Positions 50,360 through 57,818 of a DNA stretch of 64,000 bases are shown here, one piece after another. Source of the stretch: Lachnospiraceae bacterium (lineage in GTDB: Bacteria > Bacillota > Clostridia > Lachnospirales > Lachnospiraceae); the NCBI GenBank assembly GCA_910575255.1, contig CAJTEM010000013.1:1-64000 (forward strand), read 5' to 3'. The notes beneath the pieces are model-generated. The model made no database searches, had not been told where the DNA came from, and saw only the letters and a list, made by a program, of their open reading frames with translations. A program made the translations under genes and the position numbers. The number at the start of each line of letters is the position of its first letter. Within the stretch, counting starts at the first letter, position 1.

Positions 50360-50432
50360 TTGACAAAACTCTTTATAGTTGTTATAATTCATAATGTATA
50401 CATCAATTATTAAAAATAAAAATTGATGTATA
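50360..50432 (+). promoter_or_regulatory. Consensus promoter with GntR-type operator for the LIV operon
   Basis: TTGACA (50360-50365) and TATAAT (50383-50388) are exactly 17 bp apart. Around the expected start is ATGTATACAT (50394-50403), a palindrome of the FCD-GntR type. A 12 bp perfect inverted repeat follows: TATACATCAATT (50397-50408) and AATTGATGTATA (50421-50432). Binding there would block transcription. Confidence 0.8.
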
Positions 50433-50486
50433 TAAAAAGGGGAACTATCGGTCACAAGCACATTGCAAGAAAACGGAGGGAACGAG

Positions 50487-51704
50487 ATGAAGAAAAGGAT
50501 GGTATTGGGAACCTTATTGGCAGCTACATTTTTAAGCGCCTGCTCCGGAGGAGAAAAGCCGGCTGTGCCCCAGGCATCCACCGACTCGGCGGAGCAAAGT
50601 TCAGCACCAGAGAGTGAATCTGCGTCCGGGCAGAAGGGAGAAGCTTACACGATTGCCCTGATTGCTCCCTTCACGGGCGATAATGCTCAATACGGCAATG
50701 CCTTTAAAACCGGAGTAACAGCCCTGTGCGATGAGGTCAATGCGGCGGGAGGAATCCATGGGACAGAGCTCAGGTTTGAAGTTTTCGATGACGGGGCAGA
50801 TGCGGCTCAGAGCACCAACATGGCTCAGATTGTCACAGAGGACGACAAATACATTGCAGCCATTGGCAGCTATTCCAGCACCTGTACCCTGGCCTTCGGA
50901 CCGATTTTTGATGAGGCCCGGATGCCGGTAATGGTTCCCTGTGCAGGGAACAGCGCGATTGCCACAGAATATAACTATACCTTCCAGCGGGGGATGACGA
51001 TTCCCATTGAGTCTGCACTGATGGCCCGCTATGCAGTGGAAAAGCTGGACGGAAAGCGCATTGCCTTTATTGCTCTGAACAATGATGCCGGCCTTCAGTT
51101 TATGGAATTTGCGTCCGGCGCGATTGAGAATCTGAAAGCGTCTGGCACAGACTGTGAGACGGTGGCATCGGAGACCTTCAATGAGGGGGAGGTTCGGGAC
51201 TACAGCGCCATGGTATTAAAGATCAAGGAAGCAAAGCCGGATGTGATTGTGGTAAATATGGGCTATGTGGAGTGTGCCGCCATTTTAAACCAGGCAAAGC
51301 AGGCCGGACTTACAGATGTGAAATGGCTGGGGAATCAGTCTATGTACACAGAGGATTTTACCAATCTGGTGGGAGATGCAGGGGTTGGCTTTTACGTCAG
51401 CACAGGCTTTTATGCAGACAATCCGGACGAAGGGGTCCAGGAGTTTATCAGTCAGTGCAAGGCCATTGACGGGAATATTCCGAATGCCTATCAGAGGAAC
51501 TCTTATGAGTGTGCAGCCATGATTGCCCAGTGCTTAAAGGATGGGGCAGCCACCAGGCAGGAGCTTTATACAGCCATGACCTCCATGGATTACTGGGACG
51601 GTAAGACCGGTGGAAATAAGTGGATGAACCGTCAGTCAGAGGAAGAATATCTGATTCTCCAGTATAAGGGAGAGGGCCTGTGGGAAATGTTAAAAGACGA
51701 ATAG
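50487..51704 (+). CDS. ABC transporter substrate-binding lipoprotein (LivJ/amide type)
   Basis: 405 aa from ATG 50487 (GGAGGG). The signal peptide ends in lipobox 'LSACSGG' (Cys about 20). The Peripla_BP_6 fold shows 'YTIALIAPFTGDNAQYGNAF', 'VNAAGGIHGTELRFEVFDDG', 'AAIGSYSSTCTLAFGPIFDE' and 'YAVEKLDGKRIAFIALNNDA'. It is the receptor of the LivHMGF transporter encoded downstream. The family binds branched-chain amino acids, short amides, urea or aromatic acids. The neighbouring amidohydrolase and UroD/MtaA-like gene argue for something other than plain amino acids. Confidence 0.92.
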   Translation: MKKRMVLGTLLAATFLSACSGGEKPAVPQASTDSAEQSSAPESESASGQKGEAYTIALIAPFTGDNAQYGNAFKTGVTALCDEVNAAGGIHGTELRFEVFDDGADAAQSTNMAQIVTEDDKYIAAIGSYSSTCTLAFGPIFDEARMPVMVPCAGNSAIATEYNYTFQRGMTIPIESALMARYAVEKLDGKRIAFIALNNDAGLQFMEFASGAIENLKASGTDCETVASETFNEGEVRDYSAMVLKIKEAKPDVIVVNMGYVECAAILNQAKQAGLTDVKWLGNQSMYTEDFTNLVGDAGVGFYVSTGFYADNPDEGVQEFISQCKAIDGNIPNAYQRNSYECAAMIAQCLKDGAATRQELYTAMTSMDYWDGKTGGNKWMNRQSEEEYLILQYKGEGLWEMLKDE

Positions 51705-51744
51705 CAACAATTCCTTAACACGAAGGAAAGGAAAAGGTATAAGA

Positions 51745-52947
51745 ATGAAAACTCTGATTCAATCGGTAAATGTATGGCAGTCGGGGATTTTTGAGAGAAA
51801 CGATGTGGTTTTAATCGGCCAGAAGATTGCTTCCCTGGGAGAAGGATCCAGGGAGGCAGACATGGATCTGGTCATTGACGGCAGGGGAAAATACCTGCTT
51901 CCGGGAGTGATTGACTGCCATGCCCACAGTACCATGGTGTGCGGGACCAGGCATATGCCGGAATTTTTTGCCGCTAATGAATCGATGCTGACCATCAACA
52001 GTGTGATCCATGCAGAGAAGATGGCCCGGTGCGGCATCACGTCCATCCGGGACTGTGGCGGGCGTTGGATGGAGACTCTGGCGGTGCGGGATTCTATTCA
52101 GGCAGGAAAGCTGACCGGTCCCCGTATGCTTTGCTCGGGTACTCCCATCAAGGTAATCGGCGGACATGAGCCGGGGACGGATATAACCGGACCATATGAA
52201 GCCCGGGCAAGGGTAAGGGAGATGGTTCATCTGGGAGTAGATTTTATCAAGGTTATGGTGACCGGAGGGCTGGGAAAGCCCGGGGAGAAGCCTGGAAGGG
52301 TGGAGATGGAGCAGGAGGAATTAGATGCTATTGTGTCAGAGGCGGCCAGACATGGAAGAAAGGTGGCCTGCCACTGCCACAGCCGGGAGGGAATGGAGCT
52401 TCTGGTCCATGCTGGCGCAGCTTCCATTGAACACAGCACCTATCTGGATCCGGAGATCAATCAAAAGATCATAGAAAGAGGGATCTATGTGGTTCCTACC
52501 TTTGAGCCTTATATGAACTATGCGCTTCTGGGAGAAAAACACGGACAACTGATGGATACGGTGCTGGCGGCAAGAGGAATCGTGGAGGAGAAGAAGGAGA
52601 GGCTTTATGAGGCTTACTGCCAGGGGGTGAAGCTGGCATTTGGCCGGGACAGCGGCGGCTTTCTGATGGATCAGGGGGATTTTGTGGAGGAGATGCTTTA
52701 CATGGAGCAGGCAGGAATCGCAAAGGCGGATATTATCCGCAGCGCCACAGAAAACGCGGCGGATCTGCTGGGGATCCTGGATGAGACGGGAACGATTGCC
52801 AGGGGAAAAGACGCGGATTTGATTCTTCTGGGAGAAAATCCATTGGAAAATCTCTCGGCTTACCGGGACACTTTAAAGGGAGTCTGGGTCCGGGGACGAT
52901 ATTTGCCTGCGGACGCAAAAGGGAAGCACACCCACAGAAAGGAATGA
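51745..52947 (+). CDS. Metal-dependent amidohydrolase (imidazolonepropionase/prolidase-like)
   Basis: 400 aa. Amidohydrolase metal ligands are visible: 'GVIDCHAHST' (HxH, about residues 57-63), 'DFIKVMVTGG' (bridging Lys), 'VACHCHSREGME', 'SIEHSTYLD' and 'FGRDSGG' (Asp). 'GLGKPGEKPGRVEMEQEELD' places it with the Xaa-Arg/Xaa-Pro dipeptidase-like group of unknown substrates. It sits between the binding protein and permease genes, which indicates that it processes the imported compound by hydrolysing an amide or cyclic amide. It is cytoplasmic (no signal). ATG 51745 follows GAAGGAAAGG. Confidence 0.88.
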   Translation: MKTLIQSVNVWQSGIFERNDVVLIGQKIASLGEGSREADMDLVIDGRGKYLLPGVIDCHAHSTMVCGTRHMPEFFAANESMLTINSVIHAEKMARCGITSIRDCGGRWMETLAVRDSIQAGKLTGPRMLCSGTPIKVIGGHEPGTDITGPYEARARVREMVHLGVDFIKVMVTGGLGKPGEKPGRVEMEQEELDAIVSEAARHGRKVACHCHSREGMELLVHAGAASIEHSTYLDPEINQKIIERGIYVVPTFEPYMNYALLGEKHGQLMDTVLAARGIVEEKKERLYEAYCQGVKLAFGRDSGGFLMDQGDFVEEMLYMEQAGIAKADIIRSATENAADLLGILDETGTIARGKDADLILLGENPLENLSAYRDTLKGVWVRGRYLPADAKGKHTHRKE

Positions 52948-52950
52948 GGT

Positions 52951-53835
52951 ATGGAGAGTTTTCTTGCATATACGATCAACGGACTGGTTCTGGGAAGTAC
53001 TTATGCCCTGACAGCCATCGGTTATTCCATGGTTTACGGCATATTGGAACTGGTGAATTTTACACATAGCACGATTTACATGGTGGGGGCCTATCTGTTC
53101 TATATATTTGTGACCTTGCTGCATATCCCCATGCCTCTTTCCTTCATTTTTACCATACTGGCCACAGGGGCAGTGGGGGCACTGAATGAGCGGCTTACCA
53201 TCCGGCCGCTGCGGGCGAAAAACCGTCCCAAGTTTGCGATGCTCATTTGTACTATCGGTACATCGATTGTACTGCAGAATGTTTTTTTCCTTCTTATGGG
53301 ATCCGAGACAAAACAATATCCTGCCATTGCGGAAAATCAGAGCATTGCCGTGCTGGGCTTTCATGTGACTGTGGTTCAGATCGTTATTGTAGTTTCCACA
53401 GTGCTTCTTTTGGCGGCCTTTACCTTCTTTATTAACCGGACAAAACTGGGGATGGCCATGCGGGCCTGTGCCCAGGATACAGAGGCCACGGAGCTGATGG
53501 GGGTTTCGGTTGACCAGGTGGTTTCCATGACATTTTTTATCGGGTCGGCGCTGGCAGCGGTGGCGGGAATTATGGGCTGTATGTCCTACCGGAGTGTGGA
53601 CTGTTCGATCGGGGCGGCAATCGGGACAAAGACCTTTGCCTCCACGGTTCTGGGTGGTATCGGCGTGTTTTTAGGAGGGGTTCTGGGAGGTCTGATTATT
53701 GGCCTGACGGAGGTGTATACTGCAGCATATATCGGATCCAATTACCGCAATATTACCGCCTTCATTATTTTGATTCTGGTGCTGTTTTTAAAGCCTTCAG
53801 GATTGCTGGGCAAAAAGGTGATCAAAAAGGTATAG
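52951..53835 (+). CDS. livH: LIV-type ABC transporter permease LivH
   Basis: 294 aa, about eight helices. 'YTINGLVLGSTYALTAIGYS', 'GILELVNFTHSTIYMVGAYL' and 'GTKTFASTVLGGIGVFLGGV' are LivH hallmarks; the EAA-like loop reads 'ACAQDTEATELMGVSVDQVV'. It starts 3 bp after the amidohydrolase stop with AAGGAATGAGGT as ribosome site. With LivM it forms the membrane channel. Confidence 0.93.
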   Translation: MESFLAYTINGLVLGSTYALTAIGYSMVYGILELVNFTHSTIYMVGAYLFYIFVTLLHIPMPLSFIFTILATGAVGALNERLTIRPLRAKNRPKFAMLICTIGTSIVLQNVFFLLMGSETKQYPAIAENQSIAVLGFHVTVVQIVIVVSTVLLLAAFTFFINRTKLGMAMRACAQDTEATELMGVSVDQVVSMTFFIGSALAAVAGIMGCMSYRSVDCSIGAAIGTKTFASTVLGGIGVFLGGVLGGLIIGLTEVYTAAYIGSNYRNITAFIILILVLFLKPSGLLGKKVIKKV

Positions 53836-53856
53836 ACTTTTCGGAGGTGGCCATTT

Positions 53857-54852
53857 ATGAAAATACAGAAAGTAAAAAAAGGAATCCTGCCTGTATTGCT
53901 GATAGCAGCCCTGTATGGGATACCGTTTTGTGTGAAAAATCAGTATATGCTTCGGATCGGGGTCTATGTGTGCATCTATTCCATTTTGGCCTGCAGTCTG
54001 AATCTGATCTCCGGTGTCTGTGGCCAGGTGTCCATGGGTCATGCGGCTTTTTACGGCATCGGGGCCTATGCATCTGCCCTGGTGGCCATCCATTTTGGAA
54101 TCAACTGGGTGGTCTGTGTAATCGCGGCGGCAATCGCAGCAGGTGTGATCGGGGTGCTGATCGGGATACCGGCCTTAAAGCTTTCCGGCGGCTATCTGGT
54201 TATCTGCACAGTGGGCTTTGGGGAGCTTGTGAGGCTGATTCTTTTAAACTGGGTGTCCCTGACCAGAGGGCCTATGGGATTAGTCAATATCCCAAGACCG
54301 GTGCTTTTTGGGGTGACAATCAAAAGCGGAAGCCAGTATATGGTGGTGGCACTGACCCTGTTCCTTTTGATCTATCTGATTCTCCACAATATTCTCAACT
54401 CCAAGTACGGAAGGAATCTAAAGGCGATCCGGGAGGATGAGATTGCGGCAGAAACCATGGGGATCCATGTTCACCGGGAAAAGGTGATTGCGTTTGCCAT
54501 TGCAGCTGCTATGGCAGGAGCCGCAGGTTCTCTGTTGGCTCACTATATGCTTTTCATTTCACCTACGATTTTTGTGGGGGATTTTTCCACCAATATTCTC
54601 AGTATGGTGGTGTTAGGAGGCATGGGATTTATGCCTGGCAGCGTGATTGCGGCCACCCTTCTGACTGTGATTCCGGAGACACTTCGGGGGCTTGACAAAT
54701 ACCGGATGCTGATCTATGGGTTTTTGCTGATCGGTCTGATGCTGGGGAAGAATGTGTCCTGGGAGACCACGGCCTTAGGCAGATGGGGAGCAGGGATTTG
54801 GGGGAAGATACGTCAAAGAAGGGGGCTTAAGGAAGGGGACGGTAAAGTATGA
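53857..54852 (+). CDS. livM: LIV-type ABC transporter permease LivM
   Basis: 331 aa, about nine helices. 'YSILACSLNLISGVCGQVSM' and 'GHAAFYGIGAYASALV' are typical, as are 'LKAIREDEIAAETMGIHVHR' (coupling loop) and 'GGMGFMPGSVIAATLLTVIP'. ATG 53857 follows TTCGGAGGTGGCC. Its stop overlaps the livG start by 4 bp. Confidence 0.93.
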   Translation: MKIQKVKKGILPVLLIAALYGIPFCVKNQYMLRIGVYVCIYSILACSLNLISGVCGQVSMGHAAFYGIGAYASALVAIHFGINWVVCVIAAAIAAGVIGVLIGIPALKLSGGYLVICTVGFGELVRLILLNWVSLTRGPMGLVNIPRPVLFGVTIKSGSQYMVVALTLFLLIYLILHNILNSKYGRNLKAIREDEIAAETMGIHVHREKVIAFAIAAAMAGAAGSLLAHYMLFISPTIFVGDFSTNILSMVVLGGMGFMPGSVIAATLLTVIPETLRGLDKYRMLIYGFLLIGLMLGKNVSWETTALGRWGAGIWGKIRQRRGLKEGDGKV

Positions 54853-55631
54853 GTTTATTGACAGTGTCTGATGTCAGCAAGTCTTTTGGAGGTCTGGCAG
54901 CCGTGTCTCATATGAGCTTTGAGGTGGAGACGGGGCAGATTGTCAGCATCATCGGCCCGAATGGGGCAGGAAAGACCACGGTTTTTAACCTTTTGACCGG
55001 CTTTTATACCTGCGATGAGGGAAGTATTCTCTTTGACGGAGAGGAGATATCTAATTTGCCCCCCTATACCTATGTTGAGAGAGGGCTGACCCGGACTTTC
55101 CAGAATCTGAAGCTTTTTCCGGCAATGACGGTATTGGAAAATGTACTGATCGGTTATCAGTCGTGTATCTCCTACGGAAGGCTGGATGCTGTCTTTCATA
55201 CAAGGAAGAAACGGCAGGCAGAGCAGAAAGCCAGGGAGCGGGCCATGGAGATATTACGGGATATTGAGATGGACGGTTATGCCAAAGACCGGTGCATGAA
55301 TCTTCCCTACGGAGTACAGAAGCAGCTGGAGATTGCCAGAGCTATGGTCAGCGGGCCAAAGCTTTTGTTACTGGACGAGCCTGCAGCGGGATTAAATCCG
55401 CAGGAGACAGATCAGCTGGCATCATTTATTCAGCGACTTCCGGGGAAGGGCTACAGCATTTTGCTGATTGAGCATGATATGAGCCTGGTCATGAACATCT
55501 CGGATTACATCTATGTGATGGATTACGGAAAAAAGATTGCGCAGGGGATTCCGGGAGAGGTACAGAAAAATCCCCAGGTGATTGAGGCCTATATAGGAAA
55601 AGGGGGCAAAAGCTATGTTGCTGGAGGTTAA
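54849..55631 (+). CDS. livG: LIV-type ABC transporter ATPase LivG
   Basis: 260 aa. Walker A 'IIGPNGAGKTTVFNLLTGFY' (about residues 34-53), 'RGLTRTFQNLKLF' Q-loop, signature region 'NLPYGVQKQLEIARAMVSGP' (with LPYGxQK, as normal for LivG), Walker B 'LLLLDEPAAGLNP' and the LivG tail 'QKNPQVIEAYIG'. It overlaps livM by 4 bp and livF by 17 bp. Confidence 0.95.
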   Translation: MSLLTVSDVSKSFGGLAAVSHMSFEVETGQIVSIIGPNGAGKTTVFNLLTGFYTCDEGSILFDGEEISNLPPYTYVERGLTRTFQNLKLFPAMTVLENVLIGYQSCISYGRLDAVFHTRKKRQAEQKARERAMEILRDIEMDGYAKDRCMNLPYGVQKQLEIARAMVSGPKLLLLDEPAAGLNPQETDQLASFIQRLPGKGYSILLIEHDMSLVMNISDYIYVMDYGKKIAQGIPGEVQKNPQVIEAYIGKGGKSYVAGG

Positions 55632-56328
55632 GGGGATGAACACCTTTTACGGAAATCTTCATGCAATCTGGGATATCGATATTCAGGTTGAGGAAAGGGA
55701 GGTTGTGGCACTGATAGGAAGCAATGGAGCGGGGAAAAGCACCTTGCTAAAAACGATTGCGGGAAGTATTCCCATGGAGCGGGGAAGCATGGTCTATGAC
55801 GGAAAAAGCTTCGGGCCGGGATATGGGCGCAAGGCCAGTATGATGGTGAAGATGGGGATGACTCTCTGCCCGGAGGGACGCCATATTTTCCCCCGGATGA
55901 CTGTGGAGGAGAATCTGAAGATGGGGGGCTATACCCGCAAAAAGGGGGAGCTTTCCGCCGGATATGACCGGGTTTACAGCTTGTTTGACCGTTTGAAGGA
56001 GCGAAGGAGCCAGCCGGCAGGAACCTTATCCGGAGGGGAACAGCAGATGTTGGCCATCGGCAGAGCCCTGATGAGCAGCCCCAGGCTTTTGATGCTGGAT
56101 GAGCCTTCCCTGGGGCTGTCTCCTCTTTTGACGGAAAAGATTTTTGAGTTGATATTGGAAATCCGGAACCAGGGAACCACTATTCTTCTGGTAGAACAGA
56201 ACGCGGTATCTGCCTTGTCCGTTGCCAACCGGGGATATGTGCTCAAGGTGGGGCATATCACAGGCAGCGGTACAGGAAAGGAGCTTTTGGAGAGTCAGGA
56301 GATCCTTGATTCTTATCTGGGAGGCTGA
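55615..56328 (+). CDS. livF: LIV-type ABC transporter ATPase LivF
   Basis: 237 aa. 'MLLEVKGMNTFYGNLHAIWD' start, Walker A 'IGSNGAGKSTLLKTIAG', 'LCPEGRHIFPRMTVEENLKM' (LivF-specific), signature 'TLSGGEQQMLAIGRALMSSP', Walker B 'LLMLDEPSLGLSP' and tail 'LLESQEILDSYLGG'. The ATG at 55615 lies inside livG; a later ATG at 55636 would lose the conserved first strand. It powers transport as a heterodimer with LivG. Confidence 0.95.
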   Translation: MLLEVKGMNTFYGNLHAIWDIDIQVEEREVVALIGSNGAGKSTLLKTIAGSIPMERGSMVYDGKSFGPGYGRKASMMVKMGMTLCPEGRHIFPRMTVEENLKMGGYTRKKGELSAGYDRVYSLFDRLKERRSQPAGTLSGGEQQMLAIGRALMSSPRLLMLDEPSLGLSPLLTEKIFELILEIRNQGTTILLVEQNAVSALSVANRGYVLKVGHITGSGTGKELLESQEILDSYLGG

Positions 56329-56361
56329 GGCCTCGGATAAAAAATAACGAGGTGATTGAGA

Positions 56362-57336
56362 ATGAATGGAAGAGAGCGTGTTTTAGCCGTCCTGGCGGGA
56401 GAAAAGCCGGATCGGGTTCCTGTGGGCTTTTGGATGCATTTTCCGCCCAGGGCTTTTTACGGAGAAGAAGCAGTGGCCATGCATATGAAGTACTTCCGGG
56501 AGACACGGACAGATATCTGCAAGATCATGAATGAGTGTACCTATCCCTGTGAGCATAATATCCAGGCAGCATCGGACTGGAGGCAGGTAAAAGTGTACGG
56601 GAGGGAGGCGGATTTTATTGTCAGGCAGGCGGACGTGGTCAGCCAGGTGGTGGAGCAATGTCCCGAGGGAGTTGCCGTGGCCACAATTCACGGAGTGGTG
56701 GCTTCTGCGTCCCACACTCTTTTAGGCATCCCCAGGTATGATACCATCGGGCGCTTTGCCCAGCTGTACCATCTTCGAACCTCCCCTCAGGTCATGAAGG
56801 ATGCCTATGAGAAGATTGCTTTTACTCTGTGCGCGGTTACAGAGGCATCCGTAAAGGCCGGGGCGGATGGCATTTATTATGCGGCCCTGGGCGGGGAGTG
56901 GGACGGATTCACGGATGAGGAGCATGCGGAGTATATTGCAAAGCAGGATCGGATGGTGATTGAGGCAGCCTACGAGGCAGGGGCAAAATTCGTGATTTTA
57001 CATATGTGCAAGCCAAAGGTAAAGCTGGAGCGCTTTCTTGGTTATCCTTGCGATGTGGTGAACTGGGGGATCGAGGAGAGCGGAGTGTCTCTGCCTGAGG
57101 GGCAGGAACTGTTTCCGGGAAAGGTGGTTTTGGGTGGTCTAAATAACCGGCATGGGGCATTGATTGCGGGGGATTATGAACAGCTGGAGCAGGAAATCCA
57201 TAGGATTATCCGTCAGATGGAGCCGGGGCGGTTTATTCTGGGAAGTGACTGTACCCTGCCCCCGGATCTGGATTATGGGAGGATCGCCATGGCGGTAAAG
57301 GCCTGTGGGACGTATGGAGATGATTTTCCTGCTTGA
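56362..57336 (+). CDS. Uroporphyrinogen decarboxylase-family protein (MtaA-like)
   Basis: 324 aa from ATG 56362 behind GAGGTG. It opens 'MNGRERVLAVLAGEKPDRVP', the standard start of the UroD/MtaA/CmuA superfamily. It carries 'KAGADGIYYAALGGEWDGFT' and zinc-site-like 'ILHMCK' (HxC, about residue 212) and 'GSDCTLPPD' (Cys, about 297), the H-x-C...C ligand set of corrinoid methyltransferases rather than of the heme enzyme. As last gene of the LIV operon it may handle a methyl group from the imported compound. No corrinoid protein or partner methyltransferase is visible nearby. Confidence 0.8.
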   Translation: MNGRERVLAVLAGEKPDRVPVGFWMHFPPRAFYGEEAVAMHMKYFRETRTDICKIMNECTYPCEHNIQAASDWRQVKVYGREADFIVRQADVVSQVVEQCPEGVAVATIHGVVASASHTLLGIPRYDTIGRFAQLYHLRTSPQVMKDAYEKIAFTLCAVTEASVKAGADGIYYAALGGEWDGFTDEEHAEYIAKQDRMVIEAAYEAGAKFVILHMCKPKVKLERFLGYPCDVVNWGIEESGVSLPEGQELFPGKVVLGGLNNRHGALIAGDYEQLEQEIHRIIRQMEPGRFILGSDCTLPPDLDYGRIAMAVKACGTYGDDFPA

Positions 57337-57389
57337 CAATCCACCCAAAATCCCCTATGATAAAGATTAGACAAAAGGCAGGGAACAGG

Positions 57390-57756
57390 AGGAGTACAGT
57401 GGGATACCCGTCAGAGAGAACCGCTCACCGGCTGAAAGGCGGTTTGGGGGAAGCCATTGGAAGGTAGCCTGGGAGCCGGGAGTCTGAACAGGGCGGAATG
57501 TGCGGGATATGCTTTATGCAGGCCGGGACAGGAAGCCCATGGAGTAAGATCCCCCGTCTTGTCCGCGTTAAGGATTGAGGGAGAGATGCCGTTTGAACGG
57601 ACAGCACGACCCGCCGCAGGCGGAGAATCCTGTGAAGCAGGATTCTTTTTGCAGGAGGACAGAAGGCTGGCTGAAACGGCATAAGAAAGGTGGTACCGCG
57701 GAATTTTATTTCGTCCTTTATCCGGCAGCTGGCCGAATAGAGGACGTTTTTGTTTT
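57390..57756 (+). promoter_or_regulatory. T-box riboswitch upstream of valS
   Basis: The conserved antiterminator T-box sequence AAGGTGGTACCGCGGAA is at 57687-57703. The terminator CGTCCT (57712-57717) / AGGACG (57741-57746) plus a T run lies between it and valS. Stem I-like sequence starts near 57395 (AGAGAGAACCGC...GGCGGTTT). Uncharged tRNA-Val should stabilise the antiterminator and raise valS expression. The specifier codon could not be fixed by eye. A double-hairpin repeat (57611-57646) is embedded between stem I and the T-box. Confidence 0.93.
57611..57646. repeat. Double-hairpin repeat, copy 2 (inside T-box leader)
   Basis: CCGCC-GCA-GGCGG followed by AGAATCCTGT...GCAGGATTCT and then TTTTT. 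It is nearly the same as 39247-39282. With the T run, the second hairpin itself looks like a terminator. Confidence 0.8.
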
Positions 57757-57818
57757 CTGTTTTGTTTTACCGGCTGCCGCAAAACCAAACAGAAAACCCA
57801 GGAGGTCAGACAAACATT

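Noticed and set aside
57750-57818. Upstream extension of valS giving 23 more residues
   Set aside because: It starts within the terminator of the T-box; ATG 57819 begins the conserved ValS N-terminus.
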